Shown here in pieces: positions 8,961 to 17,762 of a stretch of DNA of 64,000 bases. The stretch is from contig NZ_VOQS01000003.1 of the NCBI RefSeq assembly GCF_007995085.1, positions 2,108,001-2,172,000 on the forward strand, in the 5' to 3' direction. Source of the DNA: Paraburkholderia azotifigens (lineage in GTDB: Bacteria; Pseudomonadota; Gammaproteobacteria; Burkholderiales; Burkholderiaceae). The position numbers and the translations under genes are program-made. Positions within the stretch are counted from its first letter, which is position 1. Each line of letters begins with the position of its first letter. The notes under the pieces are model-generated. The model was not told where the DNA came from and ran no database searches. It saw nothing but the letters and a program-made list of their open reading frames with translations.

Positions 8961-10109
8961 ATGTCGCGGATCTGGGGCACCGGCAAGAATCTGACGAACG
9001 GCTCGGTGCGCTTCGTCACGCGGCGCGCCGCGCTCACGGTCGCCTTGCTCGCCGCGTGCGGCAGCGCGGCGCTGGCGTTGACGGCGGGCATCGTGATCGG
9101 CCGCGATCATCCGAAGCTCGACGCGGCGGGCGAGGGCGGCGACAGCCGCGTCAGGCGTGACTACACGATCGCCGAACTCGGCAAGCTGAGTGCGGCCGTC
9201 GAGCAGATGGATCCGCGTCTGACGCGGCTTGCTTCGCAGGTTGCGACGCTGCATGACTTCGAAACGCGGCTGAAGACGATCAAGACCTTGCCGCGCCCCG
9301 TGTTCGCGCCGCCCGTGCTGCCCGCGAGCGATATGCTCGGCGACGACGCAAGCGACGATGTGATCGAGGGCGCGGCGCAGAAAACGGTCGCGCCCGGACT
9401 GTCGGTGAGACTGCGCGCGCGGCCTGCGGCCGATGAAAAGCACGAACCCGCAGACCAGCCGGCCATCAAGACCGACAAGCCCAAAGACAAGGCGGCCGAC
9501 AAGCCAACCGGCAACGCCAGCGACGCCGCCGCGGACGACGCCGAAGGCGGCCCGTCACTGCCGCCGCGGCGCTGCGGCGAAACCGCCGCCCACCCTGCGC
9601 GCGATGCCGCCTCGGTTCACGAACAGATCGCCTGCCTCGTCGCGACACTGTCGGTGCTCGAGCAGGAAGTCACGCTGCACGTCGCGAACTGGGAGTCGTT
9701 CCCGGGCCGCATGCCCGTCGACGGCGCGCGCTTCGGCTCGCCGTTCGGCAATCGCATCGACCCGTTCACGCGTCACCTGAGCTTTCATCCGGGCGTCGAT
9801 CTCGTCGCGATGACGGGCACGCCGATTCTGGCCGCGGCGGGCGGCCGCGTGATTCACGCGGGACCGCAGGGCGGCTACGGCAATGCCGTCGAGATCGATC
9901 ACGGCAACGGCCTGATCACGCGCTACGGGCACGCATCGAAGATCGTCGTGCAGGAAGGCGATCTCGTGCTGCCGCGCCAGCATATCGCCGATGTCGGCTC
10001 GACGGGCCGCTCGACTGGGCCGCACCTGCACTTCGAAGTGCTCGTCAACAGCGCGCCCGTCGATCCCACCGACTATCTCGCACTTTTCATGGGGCCATCG
10101 CATGGCTGA
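8961..10109 (+). CDS. M23-family (LytM-type) murein endopeptidase, membrane-anchored
   Basis: A 382-residue protein expected to cut peptidoglycan cross-links in the periplasm. One transmembrane anchor spans about residues 22-46. A charged, Pro/Ala/Lys-rich linker (about 130-215) leads to the peptidase domain. The zinc site is intact: His276 and Asp280 in HPGVD and His355/His357 in HLHFEV, so it is predicted active rather than a degenerate LytM regulator. The start at 8961 has an upstream AAAGG; a longer frame reaches back to 8769 but lacks a signal. The stop overlaps the next gene by 8 bp, and a bactofilin gene follows, a pairing known from bactofilin-directed wall remodelling. Confidence 0.88.
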   Translation: MSRIWGTGKNLTNGSVRFVTRRAALTVALLAACGSAALALTAGIVIGRDHPKLDAAGEGGDSRVRRDYTIAELGKLSAAVEQMDPRLTRLASQVATLHDFETRLKTIKTLPRPVFAPPVLPASDMLGDDASDDVIEGAAQKTVAPGLSVRLRARPAADEKHEPADQPAIKTDKPKDKAADKPTGNASDAAADDAEGGPSLPPRRCGETAAHPARDAASVHEQIACLVATLSVLEQEVTLHVANWESFPGRMPVDGARFGSPFGNRIDPFTRHLSFHPGVDLVAMTGTPILAAAGGRVIHAGPQGGYGNAVEIDHGNGLITRYGHASKIVVQEGDLVLPRQHIADVGSTGRSTGPHLHFEVLVNSAPVDPTDYLALFMGPSHG

Positions 10110-10473
10110 TTTTCTTCGCCCGGGCCGCCAGAGCGCGCGGGCCGTCACGCAATGCGCGTATGCGCTGCGGCCCGTGCGTTCGCGCGCGGCGCGCATCGCG
10201 ACGTGGGTGTCCGTTTGCCTCGGATGTGCAGCGGCGGGCGCGGCCGCGATGCACGTCTATACGGTGCGCGCTCCGTCGGCGGCCATGCCGTGCGTCGCTT
10301 CCTCCGCAAACGACGGCGCCGACGATGCGCTGGCGCGCGCGCAGCTCGCGCTGAAGCAGGAAGGGGCTTCACGCGCCAGCGTGCAGCGCTCCGCCGACGC
10401 GCTCACGGCCGAAGTGCGCCAGCTTCAGGCGCAAGTGCTGTTTCTCCAGGGGCAAAGCCGTTCGCGCCGCTGA
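10102..10473 (+). CDS. Small single-pass membrane protein, M23-bactofilin operon
   Basis: A 123-residue protein I do not recognise. A basic N-terminus (about residues 1-28) precedes one hydrophobic segment (about 29-50). The rest is Ala/Gln/Leu-rich and reads as a coiled coil (DALARAQLALKQ ... TAEVRQLQAQVLFLQ), pointing to a periplasmic coiled coil. The start codon overlaps the end of the peptidase gene (ATG at 10102, peptidase stop at 10107-10109), and the bactofilin gene begins 38 bp downstream. The arrangement suggests a linker or regulator of the peptidase/bactofilin complex; that is inference from position only. Confidence 0.65.
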   Translation: MADFLRPGRQSARAVTQCAYALRPVRSRAARIATWVSVCLGCAAAGAAAMHVYTVRAPSAAMPCVASSANDGADDALARAQLALKQEGASRASVQRSADALTAEVRQLQAQVLFLQGQSRSRR

Positions 10474-10510
10474 GGCGCGCGGCGTGTTTCAACTTCACTC
10501 GATACCGACT

Positions 10511-10957
10511 ATGTTCAGCAAGAAGAAGTCACCCGGCGTTTCCCAGAACAAGCTGGCGACGCTCATTGCACATGATGTGCACATCACCGGCGACCTCGAG
10601 TTCAGCGACGGCCTGCGCATGGACGGCCACGTGAAAGGCAACGTCACGGGCAAGCCGGGATGCGAGACGCTGCTGGTGCTGAGCGATCGCGGCTCGATCA
10701 CGGGCAACGTGTACGGTTACGACGTGATCGTCAACGGCCGGATCACGGGCGACGTGATCGCCGATCACTTCGTCGAGTTGCAGGAGAGCGCCCATATCAC
10801 GGGCAATATCTACTACCAGCAGTTGCGGATGGATGTGGGCGCGTCGGTGGACGGCAAGCTGACGCGCCGCGACGTGTTGCCCGCTGTCGCGAGTCCGCAT
10901 ATCGAGCCTGCCGTATTCACGCTGCAAAGCCCCGACGCGACGGGCGACGAGTGCTGA
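10511..10957 (+). CDS. Bactofilin (polymer-forming cytoskeletal protein)
   Basis: A 148-residue bactofilin. The central beta-helix domain (about 15-115) shows the hallmark periodic GxxxGNVxG pattern (HVKGNVTG, GSITGNVYG, GRITGDVI, AHITGNIYY), flanked by short disordered tails. Bactofilins self-assemble without nucleotide into filaments and recruit wall-modifying enzymes. The gene closes an apparent operon with the M23 peptidase and the small membrane protein. An in-frame ATG lies 27 bp upstream (10484), but MFSKKK is the usual bactofilin start and is preferred. Confidence 0.92.
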   Translation: MFSKKKSPGVSQNKLATLIAHDVHITGDLEFSDGLRMDGHVKGNVTGKPGCETLLVLSDRGSITGNVYGYDVIVNGRITGDVIADHFVELQESAHITGNIYYQQLRMDVGASVDGKLTRRDVLPAVASPHIEPAVFTLQSPDATGDEC

Positions 10958-10976
10958 CAGCCCGCGCGCGCCGTCG

Positions 10977-13046
10977 TCAGACGGCCGTCATGCGTTCCTG
11001 AAGCAGTTCGCTGAACGCGTCGGCCGTGAGCGGCCTGCCGAGCAGGAAGCCCTGCATTTCGTCGCATTGCAGGTCCTTGAGCTTGTCGAGTTGCGAGGCC
11101 GTTTCGACGCCTTCCGCGACCACGTCCATTTCCAGCGAGTGCGCGAGCGCGATGATCGCCTGCACGATCGCGCTGCCTTCGTGACCGTCGGCATCGAGCC
11201 CGCTCGTGAAGAAGCGGTCGATCTTCAGCTGCTTCACGCGGAAGCGCTGCAGATAGGCGAGGCTCGAATAGCCGGTGCCGAAGTCGTCGATCGAAATCTC
11301 GAAGCCGCTGTTCTGGAACTCGCGGATCATTTCCGTCGTCTTCGCGGCGTCCTGCATCGCGACCGTTTCGGTGATCTCGAACATGATCTGGCTGCAATCG
11401 ACGCCTTCCGTGTGCACGATCTCCAGCGTCTTCGCGACGAGATCGGGCTGCGTCATCTGACGCGGCGACAGATTGATCGCGACTTTCATCGTCGGCAATC
11501 CCGACGCTTCCCAGCGGCGGATCTGCCGGCACGTCTCGCGCACGACCCAATAGCCGATCTGCACGATCTGCCCCGAGCGTTCCGCGATCGGGATGAAGTC
11601 CATCGGCGCGAGCACGCCGATCTCCGGGTGATTCAGGCGGATCAGCGCTTCCGCGCCTGCCACCTCGCCGCTGTCGCCGCGGAACTTCGGCTGGAAGTGC
11701 AGCGAGAAATAGTGCTTGCTGAGCGCTTCATGCAGCGCGCTCTGGATCTTGAGCGTGCGCATCGCGGCTTCGTTCATGTGCGCTTCGAAGAAGCGGTAGG
11801 TGCTGCGGCCGCCGCGCTTCGCTTCGTACATCGCGGCGTCGGCGTGCTTGAGCAGTTCGTCGACGGAGTGGCCGTCCTGCGGATACAGCGCAATGCCGAT
11901 GCTCGGCATGACCTGCAACGTCTGGCTTTGCGTCTCGATGCCCTTGCGCATTCTTTCGAGCACGGCTTCCGCCATCTTCTCGGCGTCTTGCGGCGCGCCG
12001 AGATTTTCGGCCAGCACGACGAACTCGTCGCCGCCGAGCCGCGCGACGGTATCGACGTTGCGCACGCATTGGCGCAGGCTGTGCGAGAACGACTTCAGGA
12101 CTTCGTCGCCGAATGCGTGGCCGAGCGAATCGTTGATCGTCTTGAAGCCGTCGAGATCCATGAACAGGATCGAGAAGCCCCGGCCGTCGAGCTTCGACGC
12201 GTGAATCGCGCGCTCGATGCGCTCCGTCAGCGTGAGGCGGTTCGGCAGATCGGTGAGCGTGTCGTAGGTGGCGAGGCGCACGATCTGGTTGTTCAGCAGC
12301 GATACGGAACCGGTGAGGAAGGTCGTGCGCGCATCGAAGCGCGACAGGATCAGCGTGACGATCAGAATCGCAAAGGTGAACAGGACGATGGTCGTCGCGA
12401 GCCATTGCGCGTTGACGCCGCGCGCCGCGCCGCACACCGAGCCGGGCAGGAAATCGGCAGCCGCCATGCCCGTGTAGTGCATGCCCGTGATCGCGAGTCC
12501 CATTACGCACGCTGCGCCGATGCGTTTGAGCAGCACGCGATGCTGGTTCGAGTCGCGCAGCGTGTGCGCGATCCACAGCGCGGCCATCGAAGCCGCAATC
12601 GCAATCGCGATAGAAGCGACGAAGAGTCCCGGCCGATACCGAATGCCCGGCTCCATTTGCATCGCGGCCATGCCCGTGTAGTGCATGCCGGCGATGCCGA
12701 AGCCCATCAGCACGCCGCCCGTGACGAGACGCTGAATGGAGAGCTTTGGACGCGCCACCTGGAAGAGCGCGAAGTACGACACGATCATCGCGATGCCGAG
12801 CGAGTAGCCGGTGATCGCGAAGTCGTAGCCGAGGGGAATCGGCAGCGAGAAGGCAAGCATGCCGATGAAGTGCATCGACCAGACGCCCGTGCCCATTGCC
12901 GCTGCGCCGCCTGCGAGCCAGAGGTGGCGCAGGCGTGCCGATGCCATTGTCGAAATACGTCCGGCCAGGTCGAGCGCCGTGAATGAAGCTAGTGTTGCGA
13001 CGGCGAGCGACACGACAACCAGACCCAGATTGTAAGTGCTCTGCAT
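10977..13046 (-). CDS. MHYT sensor-GGDEF-EAL cyclic di-GMP signalling protein
   Basis: A 689-residue membrane protein. About 250 N-terminal residues form the seven-helix MHYT sensor, with motifs MHFIGM, MHYTGM and MHYTGM near residues 58, 121 and 193, thought to bind metal and sense small gases. GGDEF follows with an intact RLGGDEFVVL, then EAL with EALIRL and the downstream IDDFGTGYSSL loop. Both catalytic signatures are intact, so it could make or break cyclic di-GMP; the net direction cannot be told from sequence. It converges on the bactofilin operon, with its stop 19 bp from the bactofilin stop. Confidence 0.93.
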   Translation of the reverse strand: MQSTYNLGLVVVSLAVATLASFTALDLAGRISTMASARLRHLWLAGGAAAMGTGVWSMHFIGMLAFSLPIPLGYDFAITGYSLGIAMIVSYFALFQVARPKLSIQRLVTGGVLMGFGIAGMHYTGMAAMQMEPGIRYRPGLFVASIAIAIAASMAALWIAHTLRDSNQHRVLLKRIGAACVMGLAITGMHYTGMAAADFLPGSVCGAARGVNAQWLATTIVLFTFAILIVTLILSRFDARTTFLTGSVSLLNNQIVRLATYDTLTDLPNRLTLTERIERAIHASKLDGRGFSILFMDLDGFKTINDSLGHAFGDEVLKSFSHSLRQCVRNVDTVARLGGDEFVVLAENLGAPQDAEKMAEAVLERMRKGIETQSQTLQVMPSIGIALYPQDGHSVDELLKHADAAMYEAKRGGRSTYRFFEAHMNEAAMRTLKIQSALHEALSKHYFSLHFQPKFRGDSGEVAGAEALIRLNHPEIGVLAPMDFIPIAERSGQIVQIGYWVVRETCRQIRRWEASGLPTMKVAINLSPRQMTQPDLVAKTLEIVHTEGVDCSQIMFEITETVAMQDAAKTTEMIREFQNSGFEISIDDFGTGYSSLAYLQRFRVKQLKIDRFFTSGLDADGHEGSAIVQAIIALAHSLEMDVVAEGVETASQLDKLKDLQCDEMQGFLLGRPLTADAFSELLQERMTAV

Positions 13047-13993
13047 GTCAGTTCCGTCGCGAAAGGAAAGTCCCTCAACTGGTTATCGGCAGCATTATTC
13101 AAATGTTGAGCAATTTTTTAAAGGGGGCATTCAAAATTTATTGAAGCATCTTTGAAGCCGCTTTCAGGTTTTTTGAAGCATTTTATCGGCGTGTAATTGC
13201 CTGTGAGGTATTCCGCAGACGATTGCACGCCGTTCAACGGTATCACTCAGGGTTGTTGTTGCACTTCTGTTCAGGCGCTTGCTTCCTGCATTTGGAGCAG
13301 GGAGTGGATCGTGCCGCGCGTTGCGTCATTGCAATGCGGGCTCGCGCAATAGCCGACGAATAGTGTATCGGCCGGATATTCGCGTAATTTAGATCCGGTA
13401 ATGTTCCGATGCGGCGGATTGGTCGCGCGAGGATTGGCGGCGGGTAGGGCGCTGACGACGGATAGAGCCGCACATTGATGTGTGGCGAGAGCAGGGCCTG
13501 CTACTTCATTGCGATCGTCGGGTGGGGACCGCTAACCATATCGGCGCGGATCGAGGGCGGAAACGCATCCGGGCTCATTTGCCGGATTGCTCCGTGCCAT
13601 TCGGGGCTGGACCGTATGCGGCGTTTGCGTTGGCTTCCGACAAGTGCACAGAGTTATCGCCCTATGACGGAAGGCTTAGATTCTCTTCCCTGAGAGCCGT
13701 CTATGGTTAAGACGTGCGCTCTCCTTTTACGCACCGGGCTTACTGGCCCACTGGCGGTTCTTTAGGTGCTTCTGTCTCCTTGGACGCCAAGCGCGGACTC
13801 ACCGCGTTACGTTTTCTTCGCTTGCGCCGATAGAAGGGCGAAGTCAAAAAACGATGCTCCCGCAACCGCGTTTCCACACCAGGCGGAATCGCCGGCCACG
13901 TATTTCGTGACGCGACGCCGGCCTCTTCGCCCATTCCCAGCGTCATACCGGCAGCAAGAACCGAAGTCGGATTTTCTCTTGAAGGAGTTGGCC
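13047..13993. other. Long intergenic region, AT-richer near the GGDEF-EAL gene
   Basis: These 947 bp contain no frame I can support; the open frames around 13475-13710 have no family features. The section at about 13090-13200 is clearly AT-richer than its surroundings and holds three TTGAAGC repeats. The rest probably carries the promoter of the small exported protein at 13994. Confidence 0.55.
13141..13179. promoter_or_regulatory. Three phased TTGAAGC direct repeats
   Basis: TTGAAGC occurs at 13141-13147, 13152-13158 and 13173-13179, spaced 11 and 21 bp, about one and two helical turns. The cluster is 95-133 bp upstream of the GGDEF-EAL start, a plausible site for cooperative regulator binding. 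Confidence 0.35.
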
Positions 13994-14263
13994 ATGAAGA
14001 CAATGTTTCTCCTGTCTGCAACGCTTCTGGGTGCCGTTTCCCTGGCGAGCGTCGCGCAGACACAAGACACGTCCGGACAGCAGGACGCGCAATCGGCATC
14101 GGTCTCTACGAGTGCCTCCCCAGGCTCGAATTCGAATACCTCTCCGGGCACGTCCGGATATGGCGGTGTGGCCGGGGGCACGGGCACGAGTGGTAGTTTG
14201 ACTCACCCGGGATGGGCCAATTGCGGCCACCTGCCTCAATGCAGCCCGGATAGCGGGCACTGA
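13994..14263 (+). CDS. Small exported Ser/Gly/Thr-rich protein
   Basis: An 89-residue protein with a clear Sec signal peptide (MKTMFLLSATLLGAVSLASV, cleavage near residue 21). The mature part is low complexity, rich in Ser, Thr, Gly and Gln, and ends in a segment with two cysteines (ANCGHLPQCSPDSGH). A strong GAAGGAG lies 6 bp upstream of the ATG at 13994. I do not recognise a named family; similar short exported proteins are common in Burkholderiaceae. Localisation is well supported, function is not. Confidence 0.7.
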   Translation: MKTMFLLSATLLGAVSLASVAQTQDTSGQQDAQSASVSTSASPGSNSNTSPGTSGYGGVAGGTGTSGSLTHPGWANCGHLPQCSPDSGH

Positions 14264-14349
14264 AATGTGATTCGATGGCGGCGATTTTGCGAATAGAAGT
14301 GAGTTATCCGCGAACTCGCCGCCAGCGGTTTGCCATTCGATATGGCCGG

Positions 14350-15372
14350 TTATCTTCGCTCAGGATGAAGATATTGGTAATCGTTAAGACGCATTTCCTG
14401 CGGTGTGATCTCATAGGCGCGTCGGAACGCACGCGTAAAGTCGGATGCGCTTTTGAAGCCGACTGAATAGCCAATGTCTTTGACTGGGACTTGCGGAAAT
14501 CGAATGAGATCGTCTGCGGCGGCGCGCAAGCGAAGATGACGGATGTAAGCGCCAAGGCCGCCTTCATGCTCGAACAGCCGATAGATCGTGCTGCGCGGAA
14601 GCCCCAGCGATTCGATGACGCTCTCGGGCGAGAGTCCGCCCTCCTGCAGGTTGGCGCGCACATGGCGTCGTGCGCTTTCGAACATGAGCGCGCGGTAAAC
14701 GGCTCGCGTGCTGCCACTCAAACCCGCTTCTTCCCCGAATGCATCCGCGATCAGTTGAACGAGATCGGCGACACCGCGACGAGCGTCCTCGAACAGCATG
14801 TGCCGGAAGTTCTCGACCAGCGTCCGGGCACGATGGACGATAAGTCGCGTGCCTGGCCTGTTCGGGTCGAGCATGCGGCCGTGTATTGCTCCCGGGTCGG
14901 CGAATATGTGCGCCAGCCGGTCGCGGGGCACGACGAGCGTGATGTACCGGCATGCGTGACGCAGCAGACGTATGGGTTGATCGAGATCCGTGGCAAATAC
15001 GCTGCCCCCCGACACGATGTACTCACGCCTCGTGGCGTGCGTCATTGCCGAGTGAGATTGATCATCCAGGAAAATGGTAAAGCCGATGCCGCGTGCGGTA
15101 TCGCGCGAAATGCGGGCGATGGTGCGCTCGATGACGACCTGGTCCGTATAGGTGTCGCTCATACGGAATTCGCCGATATCGTAGCGGTCGTTGACGCAGA
15201 TAAACGGCTGTCGGACCTGCTCACGCGAAGGCACTATTTCGATGATATGACCAAGCTGCTCCCAATAAGCCAGGAGCTGCTGCCGCGGTGGCAGCCCGGC
15301 GGCATCGAATCGGCTATAGGCAATGCCGTTCGCGAGCATAAATAGTGATCCTGTGGCGACTGAGGGCGACAA
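14350..15372 (-). CDS. AraC-family transcriptional regulator
   Basis: A 340-residue regulator. The N-terminal two thirds resemble the AraC_binding_2 domain (activator ligand region, VVIERTIARISRDT ... YIVSGGSVFATD). The C-terminal ~100 residues hold the two helix-turn-helices of AraC (SVIESLGLPRSTIYRLFEH and DIGYSVGFKSASDFTRAFRR). The target cannot be assigned: the divergent neighbour is a small lipoprotein and the convergent one an exported peptide. A start at the internal Met12 (MLANGIAYS) is possible. Confidence 0.88.
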   Translation of the reverse strand: MSPSVATGSLFMLANGIAYSRFDAAGLPPRQQLLAYWEQLGHIIEIVPSREQVRQPFICVNDRYDIGEFRMSDTYTDQVVIERTIARISRDTARGIGFTIFLDDQSHSAMTHATRREYIVSGGSVFATDLDQPIRLLRHACRYITLVVPRDRLAHIFADPGAIHGRMLDPNRPGTRLIVHRARTLVENFRHMLFEDARRGVADLVQLIADAFGEEAGLSGSTRAVYRALMFESARRHVRANLQEGGLSPESVIESLGLPRSTIYRLFEHEGGLGAYIRHLRLRAAADDLIRFPQVPVKDIGYSVGFKSASDFTRAFRRAYEITPQEMRLNDYQYLHPERR

Positions 15373-15532
15373 GCATGCTGTTCGTTATCGGAAGACGGGC
15401 GGTGGCTTACTCATTATCCGATGTGATACTGCGCTGACGCTGCACGATGTTGCAGGATCTTATAACGGCGAATTTCGTCGAAACTGAAAGACCTTAAACC
15501 CTTGTTAGATTTTGCAGGGAAGGACACGTACC

Positions 15533-15841
15533 ATGAGAAACGCGTCAAGAATCGCTTCAATACTTCCTGCTTTTGTAATTTTGCTCGCCGGCTGCGCCAC
15601 CCGCGGCATGCCGTATGCTGGTCCGCACCTCACTCCGGCAGAGTGCCGCGATCTGGCTGCGCTCAGGACAAACGCGCCCCCGACGATGGCGCAACACCAG
15701 AGCGAACTCGCGGCACTACGAAAAGCGGGCTACGACCCGTCACCGTGGTATGACCCGTACTATCCGGATGATCTGCAAGCGGCACAGCATCTCGTCGACT
15801 ACTGGTTCCAAACGGAGTGCCAGCACCTTCAACCCGGCTGA
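15533..15841 (+). CDS. Small DUF4148-like lipoprotein
   Basis: A 102-residue predicted lipoprotein: a signal peptide ending in the lipobox LLAGC (Cys about residue 20). The remainder resembles the DUF4148 pattern common in Burkholderia, with ELAALRKAGYDP followed by WYDPYYPDDLQAAQ. The start at 15533 gives the proper signal peptide and is preceded by AGGGAAGG; an upstream in-frame start would add a basic stretch. Probably periplasmic or outer-membrane attached. Function unknown. Confidence 0.75.
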   Translation: MRNASRIASILPAFVILLAGCATRGMPYAGPHLTPAECRDLAALRTNAPPTMAQHQSELAALRKAGYDPSPWYDPYYPDDLQAAQHLVDYWFQTECQHLQPG

Positions 15842-16029
15842 GATAGCCAAGAAGGCCGGCGCGGCCTCAGCCAACGCATTCTCATTACAAACAGGATCGG
15901 CAATCTGCGTTTGTGGCCAAAAACTCTCGACGCCGCGCCAACAATAGCCGTGTGCACAGCGGCGGTTGGTATGCTCGGCGTGTGACGGACGCTGGGTTCA
16001 GATTCGATATCTGAATCTCGTTCGCACCG

Positions 16030-17037
16030 ATGCATACGCTCACCGATAACCGCTTTATGAACGCTTCGAGAGGGTCGTTTGGCAGCAAACCGGGTCGTCC
16101 TGACAAGGTCGAAAGCGGCCACTTGCAGGCGGCCGGGAATCCCGTTTTCAGGAGGCGGCTCAGGGATGAAGTCAAGGCGCTGCTTCCGGACATTTTTTTC
16201 CTTTCGCTTTTGCATCGAAAGGAAATAGGGCGTTTTCCGAATCTCTTTCGACCGCGTACTTACAACGAACACATTCTCAAAAGAAGCCTCGCGCCTGACC
16301 CGCGATATGCACGCTTGAGCGACAAGCTCGCAGTGCGCGACTATGTACGCGGCGTGCTGGGGCAAGCGTTTCTCGTGCCGCTGATTTCCGCGCCCGCGGA
16401 ATTCACGCCTGCGGTGTTCGATGGTCTTCCGGACTCGTTTGTCATGAAGGCCAATCACGGAAGCTCGTTCGTCAAGCTCGTGCACGATAAATCCGAAGTC
16501 AGCTTCGAGGCATTGCAACACCTTGCTTCCCGGTGGCTGTTGACGAACTTCTACAGAAACGCGCGTGAGCGTCACTACAAGCATATCGCGCCGCGTCTGT
16601 TCTTCGAATCGCTGTTGCTCGACAGGAGCGGAAACATTCCTGCCGACTATAAGGTGCATTGCTTCCGTCGCAATTCGGAACGGCCGCGGATGTACATCCA
16701 GCACATTAGCGATCGATTCGGGCCGGACACGCGCGGCAATATCTATGACGTGGACTGGAACCACCTGGACCTGGCGATTGGCGAATATGTTCGTAGTGCG
16801 GTTCCGGCCCCCCCGCCTGCCAACCTGGCCGCGCTGCTCGAGGCAGCCGCCGCGCTCTCCGAAGGTTTCGACTATGTTCGGGTCGATCTGTATGTTCCCG
16901 ACGACGACATATATTTTGGAGAGTTGACCTTTACTCCGGGCGCGGGCGTCGCGCCGATGTTCCCCGACCAGATGGACTTCGAGTGGGGCGAATTCTTCGC
17001 GTCTACAGTCCGTCATTCCCCTACGCCTGAATTGTAG
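16030..17037 (+). CDS. TupA-like ATP-grasp family protein
   Basis: A 335-residue protein of the ATPgrasp_TupA family, usually found in loci for polysaccharide or teichuronopeptide synthesis, where ATP-grasp chemistry joins an amino acid to an acid group. Typical features are the start region FFLSLLHRKEIGRFPNL, the block PDSFVMKANHGS and the metal-binding end YVRVDLYVPDDDIYFGELTF. It is not beside glycosyltransferase genes here and stands alone between a lipoprotein and a degraded CoA-ligase, so its acceptor cannot be inferred. Confidence 0.8.
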   Translation: MHTLTDNRFMNASRGSFGSKPGRPDKVESGHLQAAGNPVFRRRLRDEVKALLPDIFFLSLLHRKEIGRFPNLFRPRTYNEHILKRSLAPDPRYARLSDKLAVRDYVRGVLGQAFLVPLISAPAEFTPAVFDGLPDSFVMKANHGSSFVKLVHDKSEVSFEALQHLASRWLLTNFYRNARERHYKHIAPRLFFESLLLDRSGNIPADYKVHCFRRNSERPRMYIQHISDRFGPDTRGNIYDVDWNHLDLAIGEYVRSAVPAPPPANLAALLEAAAALSEGFDYVRVDLYVPDDDIYFGELTFTPGAGVAPMFPDQMDFEWGEFFASTVRHSPTPEL

Positions 17038-17164
17038 GTGTCGCGCGTGCGCGTTCGCGCACGTGCCATTCGACATCCCCGATTTTTCCCGACCGCGCGA
17101 CACATACGCGTCGCGCGCGTACGCCTTTCTTTCGCCGAGCTGCACTTCTTCCGCGTAAACCCGC

Positions 17165-17695
17165 TTGCACCTTATTTTTGACGTGAAGGACGGCGACGCG
17201 GGCGAGATCGTGTTGTCGAGCAAGGTGGATGGCACGTTTCTGCCGACGTACCTGAAGAATCCCGACGCCACCCGAGCCGCATTGCGCAACGGCAGGTTGC
17301 ATACGGGCGACCGCGCGCGGCGCGATGCCGACGGCGATTTCTTCTTCATCGGCCGGCAGACGGACAGCATGCGGGTTCGCGGCGAGAACGTATCGGCGTG
17401 GGAGATCGAGCGCATTTTCGCGGAGCATCCGGCCATTCACGCCAGCGCGGCGATCGGCGTGGCATCGGCTATCGGCGAGCAGGACATTCTGCTCAACGTG
17501 CAGTTCAAGGGCGAACCCGTGGACTGGGAGACCATGCACGCGTGGGCGCGCGAGCGGCTCGCGAGTTTCCAGTTGCCGCGCTATTACCGTGCGGTGGACA
17601 GCTTCGAGCTGACGGCGAGCGAGCGCATCAAAAAGCATCTGCTGTCGCGCAGCGCCGACGATGCCTGGGATCGCATGGACAAGACGCGGGCGTGA
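17165..17695 (+). pseudogene. C-terminal remnant of an acyl-CoA synthetase (AMP-forming)
   Basis: About 176 codons match the last third of an adenylate-forming CoA ligase (CaiC/crotonobetaine-ligase type): GEIVLSS, the hinge region LHTGDRARRDADGDFFFIGR, RVRGENVSAWEIER and the catalytic-lysine end SERIKKHLL. A whole enzyme has about 520 residues; the AMP-binding P-loop region is missing, and an in-frame TAA lies at 17156-17158 just before the similarity. A TTG at 17165 could start translation but the product would lack the active site. A decayed gene left beside its likely regulator (IclR, next gene). Confidence 0.8.
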
Positions 17696-17762
17696 TATCG
17701 CGATTCGATACTGCTTTAGGGTCATGCGATAATTCGCCAACAATCGACAAGATGAACATGTG

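Noticed and set aside
11067..12986. Long plus-strand open frame opposite the GGDEF-EAL gene (639 codons)
   Set aside because: It is an antisense shadow of a gene with intact MHYT, GGDEF and EAL motifs; its translation is rich in Arg, His, Asp and Glu with no domain.
13475..13710. Small open frames in the 13-kb intergenic region
   Set aside because: Two overlapping frames, neither with ribosome site, signal or family motif.
17165..17695. Intact small CoA-ligase gene
   Set aside because: It lacks the AMP-binding core, starts only at a TTG just after an in-frame stop, and matches only the C-terminal third of the family.
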